Shown here in pieces: positions 46,306-55,372 of a stretch of DNA of 62,941 nucleotides (within the stretch, counting starts at the first letter, position 1; every line of letters begins with the position of its first letter). The notes below the pieces were generated by a model. That model had not been told where the DNA came from, ran no database searches, and was given only the letters and a program-made list of their open reading frames with translations. The stretch is from an uncultured Rhizobium sp. (GTDB taxonomy: Bacteria; Pseudomonadota; Alphaproteobacteria; Rhizobiales; Rhizobiaceae). The stretch covers positions 1-62,941 of the forward strand of contig CAMFHE010000030.1 in the NCBI GenBank assembly GCA_945952045.1, in the 5' to 3' direction. The position numbers were made by a program, and so were the translations under genes.

Positions 46306-47193
46306 ATGATCGATACGTCCACCATCGCCAGCCGCAGTCGCATCGCGCTTGCGGCCCTCTTGTTGGGCAGCATCTGCATCAGCGGTTCGCCGATCTTCGT
46401 GCGCCTGTCGGAAGTCGGGCCGATGGCGACCGGTTTCTGGCGCGTGGCGCTGGCCTTGCTGCCCCTGGTTTTGTGGACGCGCATCACGCCGCCGGCGGGC
46501 GGTTTCGCACGGCCGACGACGGGGAGCGACCGCTTTCTCCTTGCCTTGCCCGGCATCTTCCTTGCCGGCGATCTCGCGACCTGGCATCTGGCGCTCTACA
46601 TGACCTCGGTCGCCAATGCGACGCTAATCGCCAATATGGCGCCGATCTTCGTCACCCTCGGTTCCTGGCTTCTGTTCCGCGCCCATGTCAGCCGGGTTTT
46701 CGTCGCCGGTCTGGCGCTTGCCACGGTCGGCATCATCACGCTGAAGGGCGGACCCGCCGCGCTCGGCAATGGCGATGTCGGCGGCGATCTGATGGCGCTC
46801 CTCGCCGCCGCCTTCTATGCCGGATATATCCTGACCATCGGGCGGCTGCGCAGCCGATTCTCGACGATGACGATCATGCTGTGGAGCACGTGTTCAGCGG
46901 CCGTTTGCCTGTTGCCGGTCACCCTGATGTTCGAAGAGGGCTTTTTCCCGGTCACGCTGTTCGGCTGGGCGATTTTGCTCGGGCTTGCGCTTCTTTCCCA
47001 TGCGGCCGGTCAGGGATTGATCGCCTATGCGCTTGCGTTCCTGCCGCCGGCCTTTTCGTCGCTGACGCTTCTGTTGCAGCCGGTCGCCGCCGCCCTGCTG
47101 GCGTGGATGGTGCTGAACGAGCCTGTGGGCATGTTGCAGGCGATCGGCGGCGTCATCGTGCTCACCGGCATCATGGTGGCGCGGCGCGGCTGA
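46306..47193 (+). CDS. EamA/DMT-family transporter
   Basis: A 295-residue inner-membrane protein with about ten hydrophobic segments arranged as two EamA repeats (SPIFVRLSEVGPMATGFWRV in the first, LMALLAAAFYAGYILTIGRL at the start of the second). Members export amino acids or metabolites. The substrate is unknown. The ATG at 46306 is used. A GTG at 46300 is also possible. Confidence 0.9.
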   Translation: MIDTSTIASRSRIALAALLLGSICISGSPIFVRLSEVGPMATGFWRVALALLPLVLWTRITPPAGGFARPTTGSDRFLLALPGIFLAGDLATWHLALYMTSVANATLIANMAPIFVTLGSWLLFRAHVSRVFVAGLALATVGIITLKGGPAALGNGDVGGDLMALLAAAFYAGYILTIGRLRSRFSTMTIMLWSTCSAAVCLLPVTLMFEEGFFPVTLFGWAILLGLALLSHAAGQGLIAYALAFLPPAFSSLTLLLQPVAAALLAWMVLNEPVGMLQAIGGVIVLTGIMVARRG

Positions 47194-47199
47194 ACCGGC

Positions 47200-48483
47200 T
47201 CAGGCGCGCAGTGCTTCGGCGGGGCTGGAGCGCAGCGCAATCAAAGCCGGCACCAGCGAAATCACAGCCGCGGTAAGCGCGATGCCGAGCGCGAGCGTCA
47301 TGTCGGCATGGGCGAATTCGACCGGCATGCGCACGGCGGTGCGCGCCGTCAGCAGGGACGAGATCAGCCGCGCCACGCCATAGCCGCCGGCGATGCCGAG
47401 GGCTGCCCCTGCGGCAAACAGCAGGAAAAGCTCGCCCCAGACGATGGCGATGATCGAGCGCCGAGGGATCCCCAGCGCCCGCAAGGCCCCGATCTGCCGA
47501 CGGCGCGAACCGACATGCATGATGGTCACCAGAAGAATGGCGGCGACGACGATGCCTTGCGTACCGATGGCGATGGCCAGCAGAATGCTGCGCATGTCGC
47601 CCAGCGTCGCATAGAGCTGGGTCAGGACTTCGCCCGGAAAGACCGCGAGCGTCGTTTCGCCGCGATAATCCTGGCGGAGCCGATAGGCATCGGCAATCGT
47701 CTTCGGCTTGACCAGAACGGCGGGAAGGCCGGGCATGTCTGCGGAGAAGGTCTCGTCGATCGGCGCCTGCGCGTCGACATGGCCATGATGATGGTCATGG
47801 TCTTGATGCGCTTCGCTTTGCGTGCCCTCCTCGGCCGCGTGGTCGTCATGCGCAGGATCGTCGTGATCGTCATGGCCGCCTTCCATGCCGTGCAGGCTCC
47901 AGACGGCGCGGATCGGAACGAGGATCGCCCGATCCCAGGCCGTTCCGGTCGGCGCCATGCGGCCGGTGACGGTATAGGCGAGTTCGGTATGGGTCTCGCC
48001 GCCGGCTTCGGCGGTGCCGTGCATCGGCTTGATTTCCGCGCCTTGCTCCATCGGCACCTCCGCGCCGATCACCGCCTCGCCGAGCCGGGCAAAGGTCCGC
48101 CCCTCGGCCAGTTGCGGCGATAGATTGGCGATCAGCGTCGTGGTCGTGCCGACGACCGGAAAACCGAAGGCGGAATCGCCGAAACCGACCGGCGCGGCGA
48201 AGGAAACGCGCGGATCGGCGGCTAGCTTTGCCAGAACCGCGCCCGGCATCAGCGGCAGGGGCGCCGGCTGCAGGAAAACGGCCGAGAGCGTCAGCTGCGT
48301 CTCGCTGCCGGCCGCGCCGACCACGAGATCGAATTTTTCGGCCGCCCGCGCGCTGCCGAGCCGCACGGCCCGCTCCTGCAATGTCACGATGGTGCAGAGC
48401 GCAACCGACAGGGCGATCAGCACGACGACGGCGAGCGCGCCGGCGCGGAAGCGGCGGATATCGGCAAGAATGAAGCGGATCAT
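47200..48483 (-). CDS. FtsX/MacB-type ABC permease with His-rich periplasmic loop
   Basis: A 427-residue permease with a membrane helix near the start (AGALAVVVLIALSVALCTIV), a periplasmic region of about 230 residues and three C-terminal helices with the FtsX-like GSRRRQIGALRALGIPRRSI. The periplasmic part contains about 40 residues extremely rich in His and Asp (GGHDDHDDPAHDDHAAEE, then HQDHDHHHGHVDAQ), a likely zinc- or copper-binding segment. The start overlaps the ATPase gene by four bases. Such systems move lipoproteins or work mechanically rather than importing. Metal involvement is inference. Confidence 0.88.
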   Translation of the reverse strand: MIRFILADIRRFRAGALAVVVLIALSVALCTIVTLQERAVRLGSARAAEKFDLVVGAAGSETQLTLSAVFLQPAPLPLMPGAVLAKLAADPRVSFAAPVGFGDSAFGFPVVGTTTTLIANLSPQLAEGRTFARLGEAVIGAEVPMEQGAEIKPMHGTAEAGGETHTELAYTVTGRMAPTGTAWDRAILVPIRAVWSLHGMEGGHDDHDDPAHDDHAAEEGTQSEAHQDHDHHHGHVDAQAPIDETFSADMPGLPAVLVKPKTIADAYRLRQDYRGETTLAVFPGEVLTQLYATLGDMRSILLAIAIGTQGIVVAAILLVTIMHVGSRRRQIGALRALGIPRRSIIAIVWGELFLLFAAGAALGIAGGYGVARLISSLLTARTAVRMPVEFAHADMTLALGIALTAAVISLVPALIALRSSPAEALRA

Positions 48484-49166
48484 GTCTGTGGCGTTCCCGC
48501 GCTGTCGTCGTCGATGCGCCCGCCGACAAGGCGAATGCGGCGGTCGAGCCGTTCCGTCAGCATCGGATCATGGGTGACCACGATCAGCGTCGCCTTCTCT
48601 TCGCCCGCCAGACGGATAAGCAGATCGGCGACCTCGTCGCCGGTGCGACGATCGAGATTGGCGGTCGGTTCGTCGGCGACAAGAACGCCCGGACGCGACA
48701 GAAGCGCGCGCGCCACCGCCACCCGCTGCATCTCGCCGCGCGACAGGGTTTCGATGGGCTGTTGTGGCCGGCGAATGCCGATGCCGTCGAGCAGCATACG
48801 CGCTCGCTCCGCTTCCTGCCGCGTCAGGCGCCGCGTCAGACGCACCGGCAGCACGACGTTTTCGAAGGCGGAGAGGCCCGGAAACAGATGGAAATCCTGC
48901 ATGACGAGGCCGATATGGCGGGCGCGAAAGGCATCGCGCCGACCGGAGGGCAAATGCGAAATATCGGTGTCGTCCCAGCGAATGCCGCCGCTCGTCACCT
49001 TCTCGAGGCCGGTGATGGCATTGACCAGCGTGCTCTTGCCCGAGCCGGACGCGCCGGTGACCGCCAGCCGCGCGCCGGCCGGCAGGGTGAAATCATCGAC
49101 GGCCAGCGCCGGCGCATCCAGCCCGGGGAAGCGCATTTCGAGATTGTTGATGGCAAGCGACAGCAT
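48480..49166 (-). CDS. ABC transporter ATPase, LolD/MacB type
   Basis: A 228-residue ATPase. Walker A is GASGSGKST, the signature LSRGEMQRVAVARAL (Arg in place of the second Gly of LSGGE) and Walker B VLVADEPTANLD, ending with the switch His (VVTHDPM). The type matches LolD/MacB/FtsE partners. The ATG at 49166 is used. It lies eight bases downstream of the Tat-exported protein gene and overlaps the permease gene. Confidence 0.92.
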   Translation of the reverse strand: MLSLAINNLEMRFPGLDAPALAVDDFTLPAGARLAVTGASGSGKSTLVNAITGLEKVTSGGIRWDDTDISHLPSGRRDAFRARHIGLVMQDFHLFPGLSAFENVVLPVRLTRRLTRQEAERARMLLDGIGIRRPQQPIETLSRGEMQRVAVARALLSRPGVLVADEPTANLDRRTGDEVADLLIRLAGEEKATLIVVTHDPMLTERLDRRIRLVGGRIDDDSAGTPQT

Positions 49167-49174
49167 GAAAGGCG

Positions 49175-49639
49175 TCAGACCGTATCGAACGAGGCGTCGC
49201 GCAGGCGAAGCTGGCTGACGAAGCCGGTTTCCGGGTCGGTCCACGGGCCGACATCGAGAGTGCCCTGCGCGGCGATCGGCGCATTGTACTGCACGAAGGT
49301 CTGCTTGGCGGCGAGATAGACGACGAGGATATTGTCGGGCCAGTCCGCATCGGAAGAGCAGAACGGGCAGAGCGACATCGGAATTTCGGTAAGCACGAAA
49401 AAGGCCGCCTCGGCCTTCAGCGGCGGCGCCATGAAGCCCCCGACCGATACCGTGCTTCCGTTCAGCCGTTTCACCTTGTCGGAAAATTGCAGACCGAGCA
49501 CGCCGAAGCTCTTGTAAAGCTCGTTGAAGCCGAGTTTTTCCTCAGCGCGCGCGCCACCGGCGGCAAGCATCAGCGGCAGTCCGGCCATCGCCTGCAGGGT
49601 CTGGCGGCGAGAGAGGGACGGAATTTTTCGTACAATCAT
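49175..49639 (-). CDS. Tat-exported protein of the ABC unit (DUF3299-like)
   Basis: A 154-residue periplasmic protein. The twin-arginine signal is SRRQTLQAMAGLPLMLAAGG, cleaved near ARAEE. The mature part holds VSVGGFMAPPLKAEAAFFVL and LCPFCSSDADWPDN, a CxxC pair that could bind metal or form a disulfide. This pattern resembles DUF3299 proteins, which often accompany MacB-like ABC genes. It heads the three-gene operon with the ATPase and the His-rich permease. Function unknown. Confidence 0.8.
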   Translation of the reverse strand: MIVRKIPSLSRRQTLQAMAGLPLMLAAGGARAEEKLGFNELYKSFGVLGLQFSDKVKRLNGSTVSVGGFMAPPLKAEAAFFVLTEIPMSLCPFCSSDADWPDNILVVYLAAKQTFVQYNAPIAAQGTLDVGPWTDPETGFVSQLRLRDASFDTV

Positions 49640-49705
49640 GGCAAACCTCCAAAACGGATGCGGACAGGCGGAGGGTCCCGCCTGTCCGCGCGTCGCTGGG
49701 ACAGC

Positions 49706-51460
49706 TTACTTCTTGGGCGCGCCGAGCGCGAAGGCATCGGCGAGCGCGCGGTAAACGTCGCTCTGTTCCATGTAGCCGGTCAGGCCTTCGACGCCGGGGC
49801 CGGCAGCCTGCAGCACGATGTCGTCGACGGCGTGAACGCCGCTGTCTTCATCCTTGGGGATATTGCCCTGTACGAAGACGGCGCCGGGAACATCCTTATA
49901 GGCTTCGTTGGCGACATATTCCTTCTTTTCGTTCTGGATGGCCGGAACGAAAGGACCGTCGAGCTTCGGGCGGAAGGTTTCGTAGTGGTCCGGGCCGTTA
50001 TTGGCGGCCATGAACAGGCGGCGCGAGACGTCGATACGGTCCGGATAGCCGTCGCCGTCCTTGTCTTCGTAGTTCGGGAAGCCGGCATTGTCGTAGGTGC
50101 CGACCTTTTCGCGCATCTCGGTGCCCGGCTTGTCGTCATCGACGGTGCCGATGATGGCGACGCCATGGGTATGGTCGCCGGTAACGATAATCAGCGTGTC
50201 GGGGTTCTTGGCGGCGAATTCGCGGGCGACGCCGACAGCCTTGTCGAACTCGATGGTGTCGACGAGCGCGCGGTCCCAATCGAGCGGATGGCTCATCTTG
50301 TCGATCGATGCGCCTTCGACGACGAGGAAGAAGCCTTCTGGGTTCTTCGACAGCTTGTCGATGGCGGTCTTGGTCATGTCGACCAGGCCCGGCTGGTTCG
50401 GGAACTTGTCGACGGTGCCCTTCTTGAGGAATTCGCGGTCGAGCGTCACGTCCATGTTGCCGGTGTGGAACAGGCCGAGAAGCTTGTCCTGGTTGGAGCC
50501 GGCGGCGGCTGCGAGTTCGGTCTTGTCGGTGGCCAGCGCATAGCCGGCATCCTTGAACAGCGCGATATAATCCTTGTCGTCCTTGCGCTTGGAGCCGGGA
50601 ATGTCCTTGCCGAGGAAGTAGGCCGAACCGCCGCCGAGCAGCACGTCGGGCTTGACGTCGTAGAGCATGCCGACGATGTCGGCCTTGTCGCCGCGCTTGC
50701 GGGTGTGAGAAACGACGGCGGCCGGCGTTGCGTCTTCGACTTCAGCGGTGGTGACGATGCCGATCGACTTCTTGGTCTGGCGACGCAGCGCCTCGCCCAT
50801 GGTCTCGACCTTGGGGTCGTCGAGGCTGTCGGGCGTGCGGTCGGCATAGACGCCGAGCGCGTTGACGCGGGCCTTGTGGCCGGTCATGTAGGCCGACATG
50901 GTGTTGGCGCTGTCGGTGGCGATCGAATGCGTCGAGGAGGTGCCGATGAAGGCGACCGGCGGCACGTCGTCCATGTTCAGGCGGCCCTTGGCCTTGCCGT
51001 CGGCCATGCCCTTGGACATGAGGCGCGCACCGGTGCGGTGGGCGACCGACAGGCCGTCGCCGAGCAGGAAGATGATGTTCTTCGCCTTAGGCGTCGCGGA
51101 GGTGGTGTAGACTTCCCAGTTGACCTGCTTGTGCTGATCGCCGGCGGTGGCTTCGATCTTGTAATTGCCGGCCTCGGCAATCGTCAGGCCGCGCAGGATG
51201 AGAGCGGAGCCGAGAACCTTGTCCTCCTTGCCCTTTTCCTCGGCGACGAATTCGGCCTTTTTGCCGAAGACGGCTTCGTAATCCTGGCCGTTGACGGTGA
51301 CCTTGACGTCCTCGGGCTTGACCACGCCCTCGAACTCGACCTTGAAGTCGAAGGGCGAGCCGGCAAGCACCGTCGCGCGGTCGAGCGGATAGATGGCGGC
51401 GGCGTTCGCCATGCCGGACAGCATGGTGGCGGATACCAGGGCGAGAAGGAGTTTGCGCAT
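49706..51460 (-). CDS. Secreted alkaline phosphatase (PhoA superfamily)
   Basis: A 584-residue periplasmic or secreted phosphatase. The signal peptide is LLLALVSATMLSGMANA. About 110 residues of Ig-like sequence precede the catalytic domain (NIIFLLGDGLSVAHRTGARL). The nucleophile Ser is in HSIATDSANTMSAYMTG, and metal ligands are in EGASIDKMSHPLDWDRA and VTGDHTHGVA. An insert DKDGDGYPDRID looks like a calcium-binding EF-hand or dockerin loop. The start at 51460 gives a clean signal peptide. An extension to 51574 does not. It probably hydrolyses phosphate esters. Phosphate control is likely but no clear Pho box is seen. Confidence 0.9.
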   Translation of the reverse strand: MRKLLLALVSATMLSGMANAAAIYPLDRATVLAGSPFDFKVEFEGVVKPEDVKVTVNGQDYEAVFGKKAEFVAEEKGKEDKVLGSALILRGLTIAEAGNYKIEATAGDQHKQVNWEVYTTSATPKAKNIIFLLGDGLSVAHRTGARLMSKGMADGKAKGRLNMDDVPPVAFIGTSSTHSIATDSANTMSAYMTGHKARVNALGVYADRTPDSLDDPKVETMGEALRRQTKKSIGIVTTAEVEDATPAAVVSHTRKRGDKADIVGMLYDVKPDVLLGGGSAYFLGKDIPGSKRKDDKDYIALFKDAGYALATDKTELAAAAGSNQDKLLGLFHTGNMDVTLDREFLKKGTVDKFPNQPGLVDMTKTAIDKLSKNPEGFFLVVEGASIDKMSHPLDWDRALVDTIEFDKAVGVAREFAAKNPDTLIIVTGDHTHGVAIIGTVDDDKPGTEMREKVGTYDNAGFPNYEDKDGDGYPDRIDVSRRLFMAANNGPDHYETFRPKLDGPFVPAIQNEKKEYVANEAYKDVPGAVFVQGNIPKDEDSGVHAVDDIVLQAAGPGVEGLTGYMEQSDVYRALADAFALGAPKK

Positions 51461-51572
51461 TGTGGGGGCCTCGCTGTTGCGCTTGCGTTCGCCCCTCCCA
51501 TAGAAACCGTGTGTGACATCCATATTACGCTCGATGAAAACACGCCGAAGGGGCGTGCTTTGTTGGAAAGTC

Positions 51573-53018
51573 ATGCTAGCATGGGTAGCATGGGCGGGAG
51601 ACCAGACCTGTGAGCCGCATTTGAAACAGCCGACGCCAGACCTGACCCCGCCGCGACTGGACCAGAAGTCTCAGCGCACGCTCCTAGCCTACCGGATCGC
51701 ATCGCTGGCGATCCTGTTCGTCGGTCTGCTGTGGGCGGCGATTTTCGCCTTCAAGGGCTGGTGGTCCTTGTCCTTCGCCGAAGTGATCCTTGCCTGTATC
51801 GGCCTGGCAAGCTGGCTTCTGGTGAGGAGCGGGCGGTTGACCGAAGCGCTTCTGGTTTCGGAATTCGCCTTCCTCGCCTTTGCCATCGGTTTCTGCGCGA
51901 TGTTCGATATTCCGACGGCGGAAGGGCCGCGAGTCTCGCACCTCTATCTGCCCGTGCTGGCTCTGCTCGGCTATATCAACTACCTCCGCAACAAGTCGCC
52001 GCTGCAACTCGTCGTCATTGTCGCCTGTCTGGCCGCTTTCATCGCCTTTTCCAGTGCACCGCTGGCGCTTCCTTTCGCCGAGCCGATCCCTGCGGATATC
52101 CGTCCGGTTGGAACCTGGGTCAATGCGATCCTGGCAACCGCGCTGGTCTGCGCCTGTATCTACGCGATGCAACTGGAATCGATGCGCAACGAAAACGGCA
52201 TGGCGCGCGACCTGCGGGCTGCCATCCGCAACGATGAACTGGAGCTCGTCCTTCAGCCGCAGGTCGACGAGGATGGACAGCTCATCGGCGCCGAGGCGCT
52301 GCTTCGCTGGACGCATCCGCAACGCGGCGCCGTTTCGCCGGGCGTCTTCATTCCCGCCGCCGAAGAAGGCGGCGTCATGCCGCTGCTCGGCGGCTGGGTG
52401 TTGAAGGAAGCCTGCCGCATCCTCGCCAAGTGGAAGGAGGATCCGGCGCTTTGCGAATTTCGGCTTGCCGTCAATGTCAGCGCTATCCAGTTCCGGGTCG
52501 ACGGTTTCGAGCATTCGGTGCTGGATACCGTTAGCCTTTACGGCATCGATCCGCGCCGGCTCAAGCTGGAGCTGACCGAAAGCGTCGTCATTTCCGGCAT
52601 GGATATGGTGGTCGCCAAAATGGAGGCGTTGCGCATCGCGGGCATCGGCTTTTCGCTCGACGATTTCGGCACGGGCTATTCTTCGCTCAGCTATCTCCGG
52701 CAATTGCCGGTCGAGCAGATCAAGATCGACCGCAGCTTCGTCAAGGAAGCCTCCGAGAGCGCCGGTGCGGTGGCGCTGGTGCGCAGCATCGTGCATATGG
52801 GGCGCGATCTCGGCCTCGTGGTGCTTGCTGAAGGCGTCGAGACCGAAGAGCAATATCATCTGCTGCGCGATTGCGGCTGCCAGCAATTCCAGGGCTATTA
52901 TTTCGGGCGGCCGATGTCGCGCGCTCTTTTCGAAGAAGAGGCGCGGAAAAACGCCGCGCAGACAGAAACGCCGGCCGCTCCCGAGAGCGACCGGCGCGAT
53001 ATATCCTTGAAGACCTGA
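51573..53018 (+). CDS. Membrane-anchored EAL-domain c-di-GMP phosphodiesterase
   Basis: An inner-membrane protein with five or six hydrophobic segments in the first 190 residues and a C-terminal EAL domain, with no GGDEF. Catalytic features are present: GAEALLRW, VNVSAIQF, LELTESVV, SLDDFGTGYSSLSYL, IKIDRSF and AEGVETEEQ, so it should hydrolyse c-di-GMP. The start is unsure: ATG at 51513 or 51573, or TTG at 51621. The first two overlap the divergent phosphatase leader. No partner cyclase is adjacent. Confidence 0.85.
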   Translation: MLAWVAWAGDQTCEPHLKQPTPDLTPPRLDQKSQRTLLAYRIASLAILFVGLLWAAIFAFKGWWSLSFAEVILACIGLASWLLVRSGRLTEALLVSEFAFLAFAIGFCAMFDIPTAEGPRVSHLYLPVLALLGYINYLRNKSPLQLVVIVACLAAFIAFSSAPLALPFAEPIPADIRPVGTWVNAILATALVCACIYAMQLESMRNENGMARDLRAAIRNDELELVLQPQVDEDGQLIGAEALLRWTHPQRGAVSPGVFIPAAEEGGVMPLLGGWVLKEACRILAKWKEDPALCEFRLAVNVSAIQFRVDGFEHSVLDTVSLYGIDPRRLKLELTESVVISGMDMVVAKMEALRIAGIGFSLDDFGTGYSSLSYLRQLPVEQIKIDRSFVKEASESAGAVALVRSIVHMGRDLGLVVLAEGVETEEQYHLLRDCGCQQFQGYYFGRPMSRALFEEEARKNAAQTETPAAPESDRRDISLKT

Positions 53019-53025
53019 TCCGTGA

Positions 53026-54132
53026 TCAGACGCCTTCGATGACGCGGACCCAGCCGTGGCGGTCGTTGTTGACGCCGCGCTGGATGCCGACCAGGGCTTC
53101 GCGCAGCTTGGACGTCGCCGCACCCGTCTCGCCACTGCCGATCTTGAACTCGCCGCCGTTGAACTTCACCGTGCCGATGCCGGCGACGACGGCGGCCGTG
53201 CCGCAGGCGAAGGCTTCGACGAGCTTGCCGCTGGCCGCATCGGCCTGCCACTGCTCGAAGGAATAGGGCTGCTCGTTGACGGTCAAGCCCTCCTCGCGGG
53301 CGAGCGCGATCAGCGAATTGCGGGTGATGCCGGGCAGGATGGTGCCGCCAAGCGGCGGGGTGGTGATCGAACCATCATTCATGACGAAGAAGACGTTCAT
53401 GCCGCCCAGTTCCTCGACCCAGCGATGCTCGGCGGCATCGAGGAAGACGACCTGGTCGCAGCCCTGCGCCGAGGCTTCGGCCTGGGCGATCAGGCTGGCG
53501 GCGTAGTTGCCGCCGCACTTGGCCGCACCGGTGCCGCCGGCGGCAGCGCGGGTATAATTCTCGGAGACCCAGATCTTAACCGCCTTGGCGCCGCCCTTGA
53601 AATAGGGGCCGACCGGGGAAGCGATGACGCAGAAGATATATTCCTTCGACGGACGCACGCCGAGGAAGGTTTCGCTGGCGAACATGAAGGGGCGCAGGTA
53701 GAGGCTGCCCTCGCCTTGCGGGATCCACTTGGCGTCGATGCGCACCAGCTGCTCGACGGCGTCGAGGAAATCGGCCTCAGGCAGTTCCGGCATCGCCATG
53801 CGGCGGGCGGATTCGTTGAAGCGGCGGGCGTTTTCCTCCGGGCGGAAGAGAACGGCGCGGCCATCGGCGCGGCGATAGGCCTTCATGCCCTCGAAGATTT
53901 CCTGGGCGTAATGCAGCACGCTGCTCGCCGGATCGATGGCGAAGGGACCGCGCGCCACAACTTCGGCCGAATGCCAGCCCTTGTCCGCGCTCCAGCGGAT
54001 CACGGCCATGTGGTCGGAAAACAGGGTTCCGAAGCCGAGGTTTTCGAACGCCTTGAGGCGGTCGGCTTCCGGCAGGGGATTGGCATTGGGCTTGATGTCG
54101 AAGGTAAGGCGCTCGGCTTGCATGGGGATCAT
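53026..54132 (-). CDS. ilvE: Branched-chain amino acid aminotransferase
   Basis: A 368-residue PLP enzyme making or breaking Leu, Ile and Val with 2-oxoglutarate. The N-terminal SSVLHYAQEIFEGMKAYRRA, the PLP-lysine region AAKCGGNYAASLIAQAEA and the RGITRNSLIAL-like segment (ILPGITRNSLIALAREEG) fit the class IV fold. An ATG at 54123 is an equally good start. It is convergent with the EAL gene, seven bases apart. Confidence 0.93.
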   Translation of the reverse strand: MIPMQAERLTFDIKPNANPLPEADRLKAFENLGFGTLFSDHMAVIRWSADKGWHSAEVVARGPFAIDPASSVLHYAQEIFEGMKAYRRADGRAVLFRPEENARRFNESARRMAMPELPEADFLDAVEQLVRIDAKWIPQGEGSLYLRPFMFASETFLGVRPSKEYIFCVIASPVGPYFKGGAKAVKIWVSENYTRAAAGGTGAAKCGGNYAASLIAQAEASAQGCDQVVFLDAAEHRWVEELGGMNVFFVMNDGSITTPPLGGTILPGITRNSLIALAREEGLTVNEQPYSFEQWQADAASGKLVEAFACGTAAVVAGIGTVKFNGGEFKIGSGETGAATSKLREALVGIQRGVNNDRHGWVRVIEGV

Positions 54133-54256
54133 CTTTCAACTCGGATGGCGCGCAAATTGCCGCCTCGTGCAGCAATTTGCAACCGGATTTGCATCGGTTT
54201 CGAAACACGTATCCGCGAAGCGGTACGCCAATCGCGCCCGGCCTGCAAGGGGTCCG

Positions 54257-55372
54257 TCAGCCGTTGACGGCCTCAACCAGCCGACGGCTCGCCGAAACCA
54301 GATCGTCTTCCTGCAACAGCGCGCCGCCGACGAGATACATCACATCCGCCCCATAGACCTCGCGCATCTCGGGAATGCGGGCGAAGGTCATGCCGCCGCC
54401 CGGCGCCGGCACGATGGTCTTCGGCCCGCCGAGATCGGCGGCGCAGGCGTTCGCAATCGAGCGGCATTCGTCGCGGGTGAAACCGAAGCGGCCGCCGAAA
54501 TTGGGATAGACGACGGCATCGACGCCCATCAGCCGTTGCAGGAGGCCAAAATAGACGCGGTGCGAGAAGCCGCATTCCGGCGAGACGACATTGGCGCCGG
54601 AAAAGGCCGGATGCGAGACGATGGGTAGCGAGAAATCCGGGTGGGCGGCAAGACTGCGGGCGGCGTCATAGCCAGTGAGCGCCGGGGCGATCATCACCGC
54701 TCCTGCCCCCGCCTCCTCGGCCATCAGGGCGCGCTCGATCATCTCGCTGGCCGACGCCGTGATGTTCGGCACGAAGCTCGCCTTGCCGCCGCTTTCGGCG
54801 TTGGCTTCGCCGACGGCGTTGACGCAAGCGGCCAGCCGCTCGGCGAAGGGCGAGGTGTGCTGGTCCACTAGCCCGTGATCGTCCTTGACGTAATGCATGC
54901 CGCCGAGCGCGAAATCATGGGCGCGGCGGGCCAGCTCGGAAACTGGGAGCCCGACCGGCTTGATCGCCGACATCAGCAGTGGCTTACGGCCGATGCCGGC
55001 GCGGGCGCGCAGACCTTCGATGCCGTGGCGCGGGCCGGGGCAAAGAGAAAGCATAGCCGGCGAAAGACCGATATCCTCGACCTTGAGGCCGGGCTTGATC
55101 GAGCTGTTGCCGAAGACGATGTTGAGGAATTGCAGGAAATCGCCGCCGACATCGTCGTCGCTATAGGAGATGGTGGCGATGAAGCCGGGGCGGCCTTGCG
55201 TATCCGGCGCCAGTGCCTCCAGCCGGCCGAGGATCTCGTCCTCGACATAGCCCGAGGGCACGACGTTGCGGGGGATCTCGACCGTCTGCTCCAGCGCGAT
55301 GTCGAGCGCCCGGGCCTTTGCCTCGGCCTCGTCGGCGGCGCGGATGTAATAATCGACGTGGAAACGGCCCAT
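54257..55372 (-). CDS. RubisCO-like protein (type IV, DeepYkr-like)
   Basis: A 371-residue member of the RubisCO superfamily. The loop GGMHYVKDDHGLVDQ keeps the carbamylation Lys (K163) and the Asp ligand (D165), but the Glu ligand is H166. The IKP motif keeps K138 but lacks the second Lys of IKPK. No loop-6 Lys (GKLEG) is seen. It therefore cannot fix CO2 and fits isomerase or decarboxylase-type RubisCO-like proteins, such as the Rhodospirillum rubrum 5-methylthioribulose-1-phosphate isomerase. Its start overlaps the transketolase C-subunit stop (TGATG). With mtnK and mtnA upstream, methylthioribulose-1-phosphate or an analogue is the likely substrate. Confidence 0.88.
   Translation of the reverse strand: MGRFHVDYYIRAADEAEAKARALDIALEQTVEIPRNVVPSGYVEDEILGRLEALAPDTQGRPGFIATISYSDDDVGGDFLQFLNIVFGNSSIKPGLKVEDIGLSPAMLSLCPGPRHGIEGLRARAGIGRKPLLMSAIKPVGLPVSELARRAHDFALGGMHYVKDDHGLVDQHTSPFAERLAACVNAVGEANAESGGKASFVPNITASASEMIERALMAEEAGAGAVMIAPALTGYDAARSLAAHPDFSLPIVSHPAFSGANVVSPECGFSHRVYFGLLQRLMGVDAVVYPNFGGRFGFTRDECRSIANACAADLGGPKTIVPAPGGGMTFARIPEMREVYGADVMYLVGGALLQEDDLVSASRRLVEAVNG

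Noticed and set aside
51461..51574. Possible Pho box and N-terminal extension upstream of the alkaline phosphatase
   Set aside because: Only one weak TGTCAC-like half site is seen, and the extension gives a poor signal peptide.
49487..51613. Plus-strand frame of 708 codons opposite alkaline phosphatase
   Set aside because: Val/Gly/Asp-rich shadow. The phosphatase motifs on the minus strand decide the strand.
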